Source: Saprospiraceae bacterium
GTDB lineage: Bacteria; Bacteroidota; Bacteroidia; Chitinophagales; Saprospiraceae
Direction: 5' to 3'
Length of the DNA: 52,573 nt
Assembly (NCBI GenBank): GCA_028279185.1
Contig: JANQSS010000303.1
Coordinates: 1-52,573, forward strand
Part shown: positions 34,445 through 44,532 of the stretch, one piece after another
Layout: each line of letters begins with the position of its first letter
Position numbering within the stretch: the stretch's first letter is position 1
Notes under the pieces: generated by a model
What the model was told of the DNA's origin: nothing
The model's input: only the letters and a program-made list of their open reading frames with translations
Databases searched by the model: none
Program-made: the position numbers and the translations under genes

Positions 34445-35555
34445 TATTCTTGAAGAGGGCCGTTATGGAGGACCTCAAAAAAGGGTTCTCGAGGTTGGCA
34501 AGGCTTTAGTGCCGCATGATGTTGAAACAATTGTCGTTTTACCTAAAACAAATTCAGAGATATTTGTCGAAAAATTGAACAATGCACGCATTGGTTATCG
34601 CTCGTTTCGATTGAGACGAATGACTAAAAACATGGGGGGAGCGCTACAGTATGTAGTAAGCTTTATTCCAGAATTAATAAGTCTGACTCGTTTTATACGA
34701 AGCCAGAAACCATGTGTCGTGCACACAAATGGCGCTTATCAAATTAAAGGTATTATTGCTGCTTATTTTTCTGGGGTAAGAAGTGTTTGGCATTTAAATG
34801 ACACATATGCACCAGGAATGATTAAATCATTATTTAAAGTAGTTCGAAATAAATATGGCGATACGTTTCTCGCAGCCGCGCAACGATCGAAGCAATATTA
34901 CTTGCACGATTACCCCAATGCACACTCAGTACGGGTATTAAATGAACCTGTTGACTGTAATCACTTTACACCTGGCAATAGAATTCCACTCGGTGAAAAA
35001 GCCGAAATATCAATAGTAACGATTGGCAACATTAGTCCTGTAAAAGGTCTGGACATTTTTATTGATATGGCCATTTGGCTGAAAGATAAAACCAAAGCCA
35101 GGTTAAAATTTAATATTGTAGGTAAAATGCTCGACAATCAACGCGACTACATTGAAAAACTAAAGGCTACCATAGCGAATGCGGATATCGATATTCATTT
35201 TCAAGGAGAACAGAATGATGTAAAGTTATTTTTACAGGAGGCAGACATTTACATTTGCTCATCTCGATATGAATCTTCCCCAATGGCGGTTTGGGAGGCT
35301 ATGAGCATGGCATTGCCTGTAGTGGCAACGGATGTTGGAGATATTCAAGCAATATTTCAAAAATACGATTGTGGATTGGTTTGTGAGACTGAAAATGCTA
35401 CCGCTTTGGGCCAGCATGTTATTTCAATTATCGAGGATCCTATGCTTGCGAAGCGATTGGGTCAAAAAGCACGTGAAGTGGTTAAAGCAAAATTCGACCT
35501 GCAACATTGTGTTGCGGGGCATTTACAACATTATAAATCCATTTGGAAGAAATAG
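34425..35555 (+). CDS. glycosyltransferase family 4
   Basis: 376 residues. The GT-B N-terminal start VLNILEEGRYGGPQKRVLEVGKAL is typical of GT4. The C-terminal domain shows VTIGNISPVKGLDIFIDMA, IVGKM, FQGEQNDVKLFLQEADIYICSSRYESSPMAVWEAMSMALPVVATDVGDI and a final AREVVKAKFDL. The ESSPMAVWEAM block corresponds to the E-x7-E motif (first E at the ribose/phosphate site, second in WEAM), consistent with a retaining enzyme. It overlaps the preceding sulfotransferase gene by 20 bases and lies 3 bases before the carbamoyltransferase gene. Confidence 0.88.
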   Translation: MLIRVLNILEEGRYGGPQKRVLEVGKALVPHDVETIVVLPKTNSEIFVEKLNNARIGYRSFRLRRMTKNMGGALQYVVSFIPELISLTRFIRSQKPCVVHTNGAYQIKGIIAAYFSGVRSVWHLNDTYAPGMIKSLFKVVRNKYGDTFLAAAQRSKQYYLHDYPNAHSVRVLNEPVDCNHFTPGNRIPLGEKAEISIVTIGNISPVKGLDIFIDMAIWLKDKTKARLKFNIVGKMLDNQRDYIEKLKATIANADIDIHFQGEQNDVKLFLQEADIYICSSRYESSPMAVWEAMSMALPVVATDVGDIQAIFQKYDCGLVCETENATALGQHVISIIEDPMLAKRLGQKAREVVKAKFDLQHCVAGHLQHYKSIWKK

Positions 35556-35558
35556 AAA

Positions 35559-37283
35559 ATGAAGATACTTGGTCTTAATGCATTTCATGGTGATTCTTCT
35601 GCTTGTATATTCAATGATACACAACTTATTGCAGCTACAGAAGAAGAACGAATCAATCGAATAAAACACTGGGCCGGATTGCCAATTGAAGCAATTAAAT
35701 TCTGCCTTAATGAAGCTGGGATAGGTCTGGAAGAGGTGGACGTAATTACAATATCGCGAGACCCAAAAGCTAAATTGAGACACAAGATTATTCATGCCGC
35801 AAAAGGAATGGTCGGTCTAAAAACGCTAATCGACCGGGGTAGAAATTCTTTAAAGGTAAATCAGGTAGTGGATGATATTCGGAAAAGACTTGGAGTCAAT
35901 AAGGAAATAAAAGCGAAGCTTGTATTTGTGGAACACCATAGAAGTCATATGGCATCGGCATTTCATGTTTCACCCTTCGATAAAGCGGCCATATTATCAA
36001 TTGACGGGATGGGAGACTTTACATCTACCATGCGGGGAACAGGAGTCGGGACAACTGTCGATGTAATTGATAGTGTTTCTTACCCCAACTCATTGGGATA
36101 TGTTTACACAATGTTCACGCAGTTTTTAGGGTTTCCGCACTATGGTGACGAATATAAAGTCATGGGTCTGGCACCTTACGGAACACCAAGGTTTACGCCA
36201 CTTATTCTAAATAATATTATTGAAATTAAAGAAAACGGATTGTTTTCATTAAACTCAATTTACTTTAAACATTTTAAAGAGGGAATAGATATGGCATGGG
36301 ATGATGGTAGCCCATCCATCGAGCCCTTATTCAATGAGAATCTTGAGCAGCTAATAAAAATCGCTCCGAGAAAAGGCGGTGATTTGACAAAGCACCACAT
36401 GGACATAGCGGCATCGGTTCAAAAAGCTACTGAAGTTGTGATCTTTGAATTGGCTGAAACACTTTTTAGGAAAACGAACCTTCCCAGTTTGTGCTTGACT
36501 GGAGGAGTTGCTCAAAACTCTGTCGCAAACGGTAAGCTCGTTCGGAACACGTCTTTCAAGCGTCTATTCGTTCCACCAGCCGGACATGATGCAGGTACGG
36601 CTGTAGGTTCGGCTTTATATTACATTCACCATCAATTACAGAAACCGAGAAATACTTTTCAACCTCAACCATATACTGGTGTTCAATTCAATGATGATGA
36701 AATTCAAAAACAACTGACCGAACAAAGAATTGACTATTCGTTCATCGAGGATGCGAAACTATTTCAGTATGTTGCTCAAAAATTGACCGAAGGAAAAGTG
36801 ATTGGTTGGTTTCAAGGCCGGGCTGAATTTGGGCCTCGGGCATTAGGAAATAGATCCATTTTAGTTGACCCAAGGCGTACAGATGCTAAGGCGCTCCTTA
36901 ATGATAAAATTAAAAAACGAGAAAGTTTTCGTCCCTTTGCACCGTCCATTTTAAAGGAATATGTTACTGAATATTTCGTGCAACAGGATGATGTTCCGTT
37001 TATGGAAAAAGTATTTGATATCAGAGAAGAAAAGCACAAGGTGATTCCTGCCGTCACACACGAAAACGGAACAGGTAGATTACAGACGGTTGACCAAAAT
37101 GTAAATTGGCGATATCACGCTTTGATCTCCGCTTTTCATAAGCTAACTGATGTCCCCGTTTTATTAAATACCTCTTTTAATGAAAATGAACCGATAGTCA
37201 ATACTCCAGAGCATGCTATTAACTGTTATCAGAGAACAAAAATGGATATCTTGGTTTTAGGAAATTGTATAATCGAAAGGTGA
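35559..37283 (+). CDS. carbamoyltransferase of the NodU/CmcH family
   Basis: 574 residues. The N-terminal Kae1-like ASKHA domain begins MKILGLNAFHGDSSACIFNDTQLIAATEEERINRIKHW. Metal- and nucleotide-binding blocks are VEHHRSHMASAF, LSIDGMGDFTSTM and LCLTGGVAQNSVANGKL. The C-terminal YrdC-like domain has GWFQGRAEFGPRALGNRSILVDPRR and IKKRESFRPFAPSIL. The family forms O-carbamoyladenylate from carbamoyl phosphate and transfers the carbamoyl group to a sugar hydroxyl. This predicts a carbamoylated sugar in the polysaccharide. Confidence 0.93.
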   Translation: MKILGLNAFHGDSSACIFNDTQLIAATEEERINRIKHWAGLPIEAIKFCLNEAGIGLEEVDVITISRDPKAKLRHKIIHAAKGMVGLKTLIDRGRNSLKVNQVVDDIRKRLGVNKEIKAKLVFVEHHRSHMASAFHVSPFDKAAILSIDGMGDFTSTMRGTGVGTTVDVIDSVSYPNSLGYVYTMFTQFLGFPHYGDEYKVMGLAPYGTPRFTPLILNNIIEIKENGLFSLNSIYFKHFKEGIDMAWDDGSPSIEPLFNENLEQLIKIAPRKGGDLTKHHMDIAASVQKATEVVIFELAETLFRKTNLPSLCLTGGVAQNSVANGKLVRNTSFKRLFVPPAGHDAGTAVGSALYYIHHQLQKPRNTFQPQPYTGVQFNDDEIQKQLTEQRIDYSFIEDAKLFQYVAQKLTEGKVIGWFQGRAEFGPRALGNRSILVDPRRTDAKALLNDKIKKRESFRPFAPSILKEYVTEYFVQQDDVPFMEKVFDIREEKHKVIPAVTHENGTGRLQTVDQNVNWRYHALISAFHKLTDVPVLLNTSFNENEPIVNTPEHAINCYQRTKMDILVLGNCIIER

Positions 37284-37338
37284 TTAAAATTCAAAGCACG
37301 CATATTGCTACTAGTACTTTTTAACTGGTAACCTTTTT

Positions 37339-38079
37339 ATGAAAATTTCGATTATTACGGCTACATACAATAGAGGAAAGACTATAGGTGATGCCCTGCA
37401 AAGTGTGTCTACCCAATCCTATGCTGACATTGAGCACATCGTTATAGATGGACAATCAACGGATAATACATGTCATATCGTTGAACGCTTTTCTCATGTT
37501 AGTAAGTTTATTTCAGAGCCCGATAGCGGTATTTATGATGCACTCAACAAAGGGCTTAGAATGGCAAGCGGTGATGTGATAGGTGTTTTGCACTCCGATG
37601 ACTTTTATTCAGATGGAAATGTGATTAATGAGGTTGTCCTAAAATTTAAAGATGAAAACCTTGAGGCTTTATACGCCGACTTAGAATATGTAAACCCTGA
37701 GAATACGGATCAAGTCATCAGAAGATGGAAGTCAGGTGAATTTAATCCGTCAAAATTTATTAATGGTTGGATGCCGCCACACCCGACATTTTTCGCGAAG
37801 AGAGTATTATTTGAAAAATATGGAAACTACTCAACCGAATTAAAGACAGCAGCCGATTACGAATTAATGTTGAGATTTTTATATAAGAATAGAATCAACT
37901 GTGGCTACCTTCCCCGGACTATAATAAAAATGCGCGCTGGTGGCGTAAGCAATAAGTCCATTTGGAATAGAATTAAAGGAAATAGCCAAGACAGGACAGC
38001 TTGGAAAATGAACAATTTAAAACCTAAATTTTACACACTTTATTTTAAACCTCTTCGAAAATTAACGCAATATTTATGA
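37339..38079 (+). CDS. glycosyltransferase family 2
   Basis: 246 residues with a GT-A fold: [42 protein letters not shown] and the DxD-like metal site [11 protein letters not shown]. The segment [29 protein letters not shown] is typical of the GT2 group that includes WbbL-like and colanic acid WcaA/WcaE enzymes. It adds one sugar to the lipid-linked unit in the cytoplasm. Its last bases overlap the gmd start (ATGA). Confidence 0.9.
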   Translation: MKISIITATYNRGKTIGDALQSVSTQSYADIEHIVIDGQSTDNTCHIVERFSHVSKFISEPDSGIYDALNKGLRMASGDVIGVLHSDDFYSDGNVINEVVLKFKDENLEALYADLEYVNPENTDQVIRRWKSGEFNPSKFINGWMPPHPTFFAKRVLFEKYGNYSTELKTAADYELMLRFLYKNRINCGYLPRTIIKMRAGGVSNKSIWNRIKGNSQDRTAWKMNNLKPKFYTLYFKPLRKLTQYL

Positions 38080-39173
38080 AACGAGCCCTCATCACAGGTA
38101 TTACCGGGCAGGATGGTGCTTATTTATCCGAACTTCTGTTGAGCAAAGGATATGAAGTGCATGGAATAAAAAGGCGCAGTTCAATATTTAACACACAGCG
38201 TATCGATCATCTTTATCAGGACCCGCACGTTGACAATCGCAAGTTTATATTGCATTATGGAGATTTATCGGATGCGACCAATTTAATCCGAATAATAAAA
38301 GAAGTTGAGCCGGATGAAATATACAATCTCGGTGCCATGTCACATGTCAAGGTGAGCTTTGACTCACCAGAATATACGGCAGATGTGGACGGTCTTGGAG
38401 CACTGCGATTATTAGAAGCAGTACGATTATTGAATTTGGGAAGTAGAACCAAAATTTACCAGGCATCTACATCAGAATTATATGGTTTAGTACAAGAAGT
38501 GCCTCAGAAAGAGACAACACCTTTTTATCCTCGTTCACCATATGCAGTTGCTAAACTGTATGCTTATTGGATTACCGTCAACTATCGCGAAGCGTATAAT
38601 TTATTCGCATGTAATGGCATTTTATTTAATCACGAATCACCTTTGCGAGGAGAAACATTCGTTACCCGAAAAATAACTCGGGCTGCAGCGAGGATTTATT
38701 GGGGACTGCAAGAGTGTTTGTACATTGGAAATTTAAACGCAGAACGAGATTGGGGGCATGCCAAAGATTATGTGGAAGCCATGTATTTGATTTTGCAGCA
38801 GGAAAAACCTGACGACTATGTGATTGCAACGGGCGTTCAATGTTCTGTGCGAAACTTTATAAAAATGGCATTCTCCTTTGCTGGTGTTCATATTTCATAC
38901 TCGGGCAGAGACGAAAATGAAATTGGTGTGGTACAGCACGTTGACGATGAACGGGTAGGCCATCTCATTGGCCAAACAGTAATACGCGTTGATCCAGAAT
39001 ATTATCGACCAACTGAAGTCGATAAATTGGTGGGAGATGCGACAAAGGCAAAATCCAAATTAGGTTGGACACCAAAATATAGCATAGAAGATATATGCCG
39101 TGAAATGATGGAATCGGATATGGCCATGTTTAAGAATCGAGCATTACTTGTAAATAAGGAATTTGATAAATAA
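38076..39173 (+). CDS. gmd: GDP-mannose 4,6-dehydratase
   Basis: 365 residues. It converts GDP-mannose to GDP-4-keto-6-deoxymannose, the first step to GDP-L-fucose. Rossmann motif G8-I-T-G-Q-D-G-A-Y ([19 protein letters not shown]); the family block [18 protein letters not shown] follows. Catalytic S-Y-K are in ASTSELYG and [21 protein letters not shown]. The blocks [19 protein letters not shown] and [18 protein letters not shown] are diagnostic for Gmd. Its partner fcl follows 8 bases later. Confidence 0.96.
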   Translation: MKRALITGITGQDGAYLSELLLSKGYEVHGIKRRSSIFNTQRIDHLYQDPHVDNRKFILHYGDLSDATNLIRIIKEVEPDEIYNLGAMSHVKVSFDSPEYTADVDGLGALRLLEAVRLLNLGSRTKIYQASTSELYGLVQEVPQKETTPFYPRSPYAVAKLYAYWITVNYREAYNLFACNGILFNHESPLRGETFVTRKITRAAARIYWGLQECLYIGNLNAERDWGHAKDYVEAMYLILQQEKPDDYVIATGVQCSVRNFIKMAFSFAGVHISYSGRDENEIGVVQHVDDERVGHLIGQTVIRVDPEYYRPTEVDKLVGDATKAKSKLGWTPKYSIEDICREMMESDMAMFKNRALLVNKEFDK

Positions 39174-39181
39174 AGTGAAAA

Positions 39182-40114
39182 TTGAATAAAAACGCGGCTA
39201 TATATATTGCAGGACACACTGGGATGGTGGGTTCGAGTGTACTTCGACTATTGATTAAATTGGGATATGAAAACCTAATTACAATTTCATCACGTGACGT
39301 AGACCTTAGGTCACAAGAGCAGACCGAGCGGTTCTTCAAAAAAAACCGAATCGAATATGTCTTTCTTGCAGCTGCGAAAGTTGGAGGAATTTTAGCAAAT
39401 GACGAGCTTCCGGCCCATTTTCTATATGACAATATCATGATTGCTTCAAATGTGATTCACGCGGCAAAGGAGAATAATGTTATTAAACTTCTTAACCTTG
39501 GTTCATCATGCATCTATCCACGACTTGCGGAACAACCTATGGATGAATCCATGCTGCTTACAGGAAAATTGGAGCCCACGAATGAACCCTATGCGATTGC
39601 AAAAATTGCGGCGATAAAAATGTGCGATGCATATCGTAAGCAATTTGGTTGTAATTTCATTTCAGCCATGCCTACAAATCTCTATGGCCCGAATGATAAT
39701 TATCATTTGCAATACGCTCATGTTGTGCCTGCCCTGATTCGCAAATTTCATGAAGGAAAGAAAAATGAAAACCAAGCGGTAACTATATGGGGTTCGGGAA
39801 AACCTTGTCGTGAATTCTTGCATGTCGATGATATGGCATCGGCCTGCTTGTTTTTAATGGAAAACTATGATTCTGAGGGTTTCGTGAATGTAGGGACAGG
39901 AGTTGAAATCAGCATCAAAGAATTGGCTCATCTGATTGCCGAAATTGTCGGCTTTCAAGGTGAAATCGAATTTGATACATCTAAACCAGATGGTACTCCG
40001 CGAAAATTATTGAATGTTTCTAAGCTTCAAGAACTTGGTTGGCAGGCAAGTATAAATTTACGTGATGGCATTACATCTACATACGAAGCATGTCGACAAT
40101 TGAATTGGTACTGA
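39182..40114 (+). CDS. fcl: GDP-L-fucose synthase
   Basis: 310 residues, TTG start. An epimerase/reductase that completes GDP-L-fucose from the Gmd product using NADPH. The NADP motif is IYIAGHTGMVGSSVLRLL. Catalytic Y and K are in EPYAIAKIAAIKMCDAY. NLYGPNDNYH and KPCREFLHVDDMASACLFLME are family blocks. The stop is directly followed by the TTG start of the next glycosyltransferase gene. Confidence 0.95.
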   Translation: MNKNAAIYIAGHTGMVGSSVLRLLIKLGYENLITISSRDVDLRSQEQTERFFKKNRIEYVFLAAAKVGGILANDELPAHFLYDNIMIASNVIHAAKENNVIKLLNLGSSCIYPRLAEQPMDESMLLTGKLEPTNEPYAIAKIAAIKMCDAYRKQFGCNFISAMPTNLYGPNDNYHLQYAHVVPALIRKFHEGKKNENQAVTIWGSGKPCREFLHVDDMASACLFLMENYDSEGFVNVGTGVEISIKELAHLIAEIVGFQGEIEFDTSKPDGTPRKLLNVSKLQELGWQASINLRDGITSTYEACRQLNWY

Positions 40115-41254
40115 TTGAATTCGACTAAAGGTCATATTGCCCTCGTAGCTAATTCGGCTTGGTATATACATAACTTTCGAATGGGGTTGATCAGTGAATT
40201 ACGCAGCACAGGTTATGAGGTTAGTGTTATTTCTCCTATCGACGATTTCATCACGTACATTTATGATTCGGGTATTCACTACTATCCACTCTATAAATTG
40301 ACGAGGAAGTCACTCAATCCTTTTGGTGAATTGCAATTATTCCAGGAATTCATTAAGATTTATAAAAAGGCCAGGCCCGATGTTGTAATTCAATACACAA
40401 TTAAACCGAATATATATGGTGGGTTAGCGGCAAAAAGATTGGGAATTCAAACGATTTCTGTTATTCCCGGTCTCGGTTATGCTTTTGTCAAGCCGGGACT
40501 ATTGCAACAGGTAAGCAGGCTACTCTATCGACGATCATTGCGTCATTCGGCTCATGTGGTATTTGAAAATTTAAGTGACCAGACATTTTTTATTAAGAAG
40601 AATATTGTACCCGCCAATAAATGCGTCTATTTTAAAGGATGCGGGGTAGATACTGAACATTTTTTCCCAATAACTCCAAATGGAAGACCCGAGGGGCGAA
40701 TATTTCTATACATGGGGCGGCTAATTACGGAAAAGGGAGTTGGGGAATTTGTTCAAGCGGCAAAAATAATGGCGGCCTCCTTTCCGGCAGCACAATTTTG
40801 GATCATCGGTCATATTGATGAACAAAACCCTAGTGCCGTTTCAAAGAATGAATTTGTGAAATGGATTGAACATCCACAAATTCACTATCTCGGATTTAAA
40901 CACGATGTGCGACAGACTATCGCTGACTGTGATTGTGTAGTCTTACCGACGTATTATCCCGAGGGAATCCCACGCGTCTTACAAGAGGCTATGTCCATGG
41001 AAAAGCCGATCATAACGACGGATGCAAATGGTTGTCGCGAGGCCGTAGATGTCGGGATTAATGGCTTGTTAGTCAAACCCAGGTCGGTTGATGATTTAGC
41101 TGAAAAAATGAGCCAAATAGCTTCGATGCCGGACCACCAATTATTGGAAATGGGGCGCAATGGAAGAAAAAAGGCCATAGCCGAATTCGACGAAAAAATA
41201 ACCGTTAATCGATACCTGAAATTGGTTGATAACGCGCTAAAATTGGCTACATAA
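40115..41254 (+). CDS. glycosyltransferase family 4 (PglA-like group)
   Basis: 379 residues, TTG start with no gap after fcl. The opening IALVANSAWYIHNFRMGLISELRSTGYEVSVISPID is typical of the group including PglA-type and other capsule GT4 enzymes. C-terminal blocks are FLYMGRLITEKGVGEFVQAAKIM, ADCDCVVLPTYYPEGIPRVLQEAMSMEKPIITTDANGCREAVDVGINGLLV. The EGIPRVLQEA block is the E-x7-E site. It moves a sugar onto the lipid-linked intermediate. The acceptor and donor cannot be read from sequence; the neighbouring fcl gene makes GDP-fucose a candidate donor. Confidence 0.9.
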   Translation: MNSTKGHIALVANSAWYIHNFRMGLISELRSTGYEVSVISPIDDFITYIYDSGIHYYPLYKLTRKSLNPFGELQLFQEFIKIYKKARPDVVIQYTIKPNIYGGLAAKRLGIQTISVIPGLGYAFVKPGLLQQVSRLLYRRSLRHSAHVVFENLSDQTFFIKKNIVPANKCVYFKGCGVDTEHFFPITPNGRPEGRIFLYMGRLITEKGVGEFVQAAKIMAASFPAAQFWIIGHIDEQNPSAVSKNEFVKWIEHPQIHYLGFKHDVRQTIADCDCVVLPTYYPEGIPRVLQEAMSMEKPIITTDANGCREAVDVGINGLLVKPRSVDDLAEKMSQIASMPDHQLLEMGRNGRKKAIAEFDEKITVNRYLKLVDNALKLAT

Positions 41255-41255
41255 T

Positions 41256-42530
41256 ATGAGTCGGGCGAAAGGAATCCTTATGATTTCTTATTACTATCCA
41301 CCCATAAAATCCATGGGTTCAATTCGAGCTTATGCACTTTCTCACGAATGGATAAAATCCGTATCGCAAATCAATGTTGTAACTACGTCCAATCGAAACC
41401 GCTTAGCCATTGACAGGCTTTCTATTAATGAAAAAATAAACATTTATATTGCTAAAACATGGGACTATCGGTCGATCACGTCATTGTTCCAAAAGAATAC
41501 TCATTATTCCGAGTCAACAAAGCAGACATGGATTAGTAAATTAATTATAAAACTTCTGAACAGCTTTCCTTTTAACAGATATGTTGGTGAAGGAGGGATC
41601 ATTTACGAGGAGCGGGCGTTTAAAATCGCGAGCCAATTGATTGAATCGAAAAATATTAATGTAGTTTTTTCATCGTTTCGACCTTATACGGATCATATGG
41701 TTGCCAGACGTCTAAAGAAGAAATATCCGCACCTGACATGGATTGCAGACTTCAGAGATATTCATGTAGATGTCCTGAAAAGAAATGTGCTATTTCCCGC
41801 ATTTCAACACAAGATGAACCGGATCATGTTGCATGAAGCGGATGTGGTAACAACCGTTTCTGAGGGGTGCAGAGATCATTTAATAAAATATAAGCCCACC
41901 GTGCATGTCGTACGAAACGGTATATTTAATCAAGAAGAATCCAGTAGATCGCAGCTAGCTGAGAAATTCACTATATCATATACGGGGTCGCTTTATGGAA
42001 CAATGAGAGACCCATCTTTGTTTTTTGAGGCAATCAAAGAATTAACATCAAATAAACACGTTGGTGATGACATCGAAATAGTCTATGCCGGCAAAGACGG
42101 TGACAGTTGGACCAATCGTATCAAAGAATTCGAGTTAGACAGCTTTTTTTTGAATAAAGGAATTGTTAGCTATGACGAATCCAAGAAAATTCAAGAACGG
42201 AGCCACATTAACTTACAACTTACATTTTCACACCCAGAAGTTAAAGGGGCGATCACAGGAAAGATCATGGAATACATCAGGGCTAAAAGGCCAATTTTGT
42301 GCATCATCAACGGCGTAACCGATGAGGAAATTGAAAATTTCTTTACCGACATTAATCAGTCCATTGTGGTCTATAACCATGTGAAATATTTGGAAAAAAT
42401 AAAAGCGTTCATCGTTACGGCTTATGCCGCTTTCAAAGAAAGTAATACACACTTTTTTGATGTTGAACAACCGTTGATCGATCGGCTAAAATGGGAAAAC
42501 GTTGCTAAAAATATCATTTCACTTGCCTAA
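41256..42530 (+). CDS. glycosyltransferase, GT4-like
   Basis: 424 residues, no membrane segment. N-terminal ILMISYYYPPIKSMGSIRAYALSHEWIKSVSQINVVTTSN is the opening of the WbuB-like GT-B group. The C-terminal region has ADVVTTVSEGCRDHLIKYKPTVHVVRNGIF, ISYTGSLYGTMRDPSLFFEAIKEL, VYAGKDGDS and ITGKIMEYIRAKRPILCII. The usual EG(I/L)P motif is replaced by VKGAITGKIMEY, as in related sub-groups. Sugar specificity unknown. It lies 1 base after the preceding GT4 gene. Confidence 0.85.
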   Translation: MSRAKGILMISYYYPPIKSMGSIRAYALSHEWIKSVSQINVVTTSNRNRLAIDRLSINEKINIYIAKTWDYRSITSLFQKNTHYSESTKQTWISKLIIKLLNSFPFNRYVGEGGIIYEERAFKIASQLIESKNINVVFSSFRPYTDHMVARRLKKKYPHLTWIADFRDIHVDVLKRNVLFPAFQHKMNRIMLHEADVVTTVSEGCRDHLIKYKPTVHVVRNGIFNQEESSRSQLAEKFTISYTGSLYGTMRDPSLFFEAIKELTSNKHVGDDIEIVYAGKDGDSWTNRIKEFELDSFFLNKGIVSYDESKKIQERSHINLQLTFSHPEVKGAITGKIMEYIRAKRPILCIINGVTDEEIENFFTDINQSIVVYNHVKYLEKIKAFIVTAYAAFKESNTHFFDVEQPLIDRLKWENVAKNIISLA

Positions 42531-42572
42531 ACCCGTTTCTTAACGGTTGTATATAATACATAAATATCGATT

Positions 42573-43451
42573 GTGCACGGAGTAATTATCATTGCAAATC
42601 GGCAATTCGAGCACTTAATTTCGATTATCGAAGCATGCGATGCGAATATGCTACTTTTTGTTCATGTCGATGGAAGGAGTGATATACCAAAAGCGCAAGA
42701 AGAACAAATTCGGAACGACGGTAGAATTAAGTTTTTCTCGAGGCGATTTAGCCCGAATTGGGGAAGCGTGGACCTCGTTCACTGCACGCTTTACATGATG
42801 GAGCAAGCATTGAATGTCGACAACATTGAACGAATTCACCTTATCAGCGGAGAAGACTTTCCTGTTAAATCTTCGAAAGAAATACGAGAATACTTTATAG
42901 GAAAGGAGGCTAATGAATACATTAATTATTTTTCATTGCCGCATTCAAATTGGAAGAACGGGGGCATGGAGCGATTGGAAACATACCAGCTATATGATTA
43001 TTTAAATGTGCGTAAACAGAAATTATTAATACATGCTTTTCACAAGGTGCAGAAGGTGTTGCGTGTCAAACGACACATAAACAAAAAGTTTTTACCGATG
43101 TATGGTGGTTCGCAATGGTGGAGTTTAACGCGTGATTGTGTGCAATATGTTGTGCGCTATTCAAAAGAAAACCCACAGTTTTTGAGGCGATGCCGATATT
43201 GTTTTGGGACGGATGAAATATATATTCAATCCGTCGTTTGCAAGAGTCCTTTTCGGGATAAGATTGCCAATACCAACCTACGCTATATATCATGGGGTAT
43301 GCGCAATGGGAGTAGCCCGGCTTATCTGGATATTACTGACCTACCTGCAATTGAGAATGGCGACTTTATTTTCGCAAGAAAGTTTGACGTCGAAATATCA
43401 CATGATTTAAAATCACGACTGATCGATTCCATTCATCTGACAACAAATTAA
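42573..43451 (+). CDS. core-2/I-branching enzyme-like glycosyltransferase (GT14)
   Basis: 292 residues, GTG start. The signature blocks of GT14 are present: LLFVHVDGRSDI, INFFSRRFSPNWGSVDLVHCTLYMMEQAL-like region (FSRRFSPNWGSVDLV), HLISGEDFPVKSSKEIREYF, YGGSQWWSLTRDCVQYVV and FGTDEIYIQSV. In animals GT14 adds GlcNAc or xylose branches; bacterial members occur in polysaccharide loci and may add GlcNAc or xylose. A branch on the repeat unit is a reasonable inference. No TM segment is seen, so it acts in the cytoplasm. A short inverted repeat (CCGTT/AACGG, 42536-42549) lies in the gap before it. Confidence 0.88.
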   Translation: MHGVIIIANRQFEHLISIIEACDANMLLFVHVDGRSDIPKAQEEQIRNDGRIKFFSRRFSPNWGSVDLVHCTLYMMEQALNVDNIERIHLISGEDFPVKSSKEIREYFIGKEANEYINYFSLPHSNWKNGGMERLETYQLYDYLNVRKQKLLIHAFHKVQKVLRVKRHINKKFLPMYGGSQWWSLTRDCVQYVVRYSKENPQFLRRCRYCFGTDEIYIQSVVCKSPFRDKIANTNLRYISWGMRNGSSPAYLDITDLPAIENGDFIFARKFDVEISHDLKSRLIDSIHLTTN

Positions 43452-43452
43452 A

Positions 43453-44532
43453 GTGAAGTTGCTAAGCGTCATAGGTGCTCGTCCGCATTTTATGAAAGTG
43501 GCTCCGATTCTGCAGGAGACATCAAGGCAAAATATAGATCATGAGGTTGTACATACCGGACAGCATTACGATCATAATCTTAGTGAAAATTATCTAGAAG
43601 AATTGTGTATTCCTAGTCCGATAAAAAATTTAAATGTCGGATCCATTCGTCCGGCGCTGCAAATTGCGAAAATAATAGAAGGTATTGATCAAGTAATTGA
43701 AAAGACTCGCCCCGACTTTATCCTTGTATACGGTGATACTAATTCTACTGCTGGAGCGGCAATTGCTGCAGCAAAAAATTTCATTCCACTGGTGCATGTC
43801 GAAGCAGGTCTACGTGAACACAGAAAGGAAATACCGGAGGAAATAAATAAATTACTTATTGATTCAGTAAGCGACATATTTTGCTGCCCGACGAAAACCG
43901 CCGTTGCCCAACTTGAGCAGGAAGGTAAGAAGGATGGTATTGTATTTACTGGTGATGTTGTATTTGATTTGATTAAAAATAATGAAGAAAAAATTGAAAA
44001 ATTGGAAACGCCATTTGTTAGGAAATGGAGGGGCAAGGAATTCTTTTTCGCGACTTTTCATAGAGATATAAATACAACTGTAATACGACGACTACGGGAA
44101 ATTGTTGATGCGCTGATTGCACTACCATATGACGTCATTGTAGCTTTACACCCAAGGACAAAAGTAGCATTGGAAAAGTTTAAGTTAATACACAAGTTGG
44201 ATACACCTCAAATTCATATAACACCATCAATGCCGTTTTGGGAGACGCAATGGTTAATTTCAAATGCGAGACTAACATTGACTGACTCCGGGGGAATTAG
44301 CAAGGAATCATATTTTCATAAAACGGGATGCCTCCTCTTGGATGATCAGATCGAGTGGATAGAATTAGTAGAATCAGGATGGTTGAAAATTTGTGGCGCT
44401 GATGCGAATTCAATAGTGAATGGTGTACTGAGATACCAAGAACCAGAAATAAAACCTGATATTTTTGGAAAAGGTAATGCAGCTGCGATTATTGTAGAAC
44501 AAATAAAACTGTACTATGCTCGACAATCGTAA
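43453..44532 (+). CDS. wecB: UDP-N-acetylglucosamine 2-epimerase (non-hydrolysing)
   Basis: 359 residues, GTG start. It converts UDP-GlcNAc to UDP-ManNAc. Family blocks are IGARPHFMKVAPIL, VHTGQHYDHNLSENYL, VYGDTNSTAGAAIAA, HVEAGLREHRKEIPEEINKLLIDSVSD and LTDSGGISKESYFHKTGCLLL. It differs from hydrolysing forms (NeuC-type) by lacking an added kinase domain and by its length. The product may be used directly or oxidised to ManNAcA. The only dehydrogenase seen is Ugd, so ManNAcA would need that enzyme or one elsewhere. It overlaps the next gene by 17 bases. Confidence 0.9.
   Translation: MKLLSVIGARPHFMKVAPILQETSRQNIDHEVVHTGQHYDHNLSENYLEELCIPSPIKNLNVGSIRPALQIAKIIEGIDQVIEKTRPDFILVYGDTNSTAGAAIAAAKNFIPLVHVEAGLREHRKEIPEEINKLLIDSVSDIFCCPTKTAVAQLEQEGKKDGIVFTGDVVFDLIKNNEEKIEKLETPFVRKWRGKEFFFATFHRDINTTVIRRLREIVDALIALPYDVIVALHPRTKVALEKFKLIHKLDTPQIHITPSMPFWETQWLISNARLTLTDSGGISKESYFHKTGCLLLDDQIEWIELVESGWLKICGADANSIVNGVLRYQEPEIKPDIFGKGNAAAIIVEQIKLYYARQS

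Noticed and set aside
42536-42549. CCGTT/AACGG hairpin before the GT14 gene as a terminator
   Set aside because: Only 5 base pairs with no T run, and the genes continue on the same strand.
43689-44036. 115-codon ORF antisense to wecB
   Set aside because: Shadow of a strongly conserved gene.
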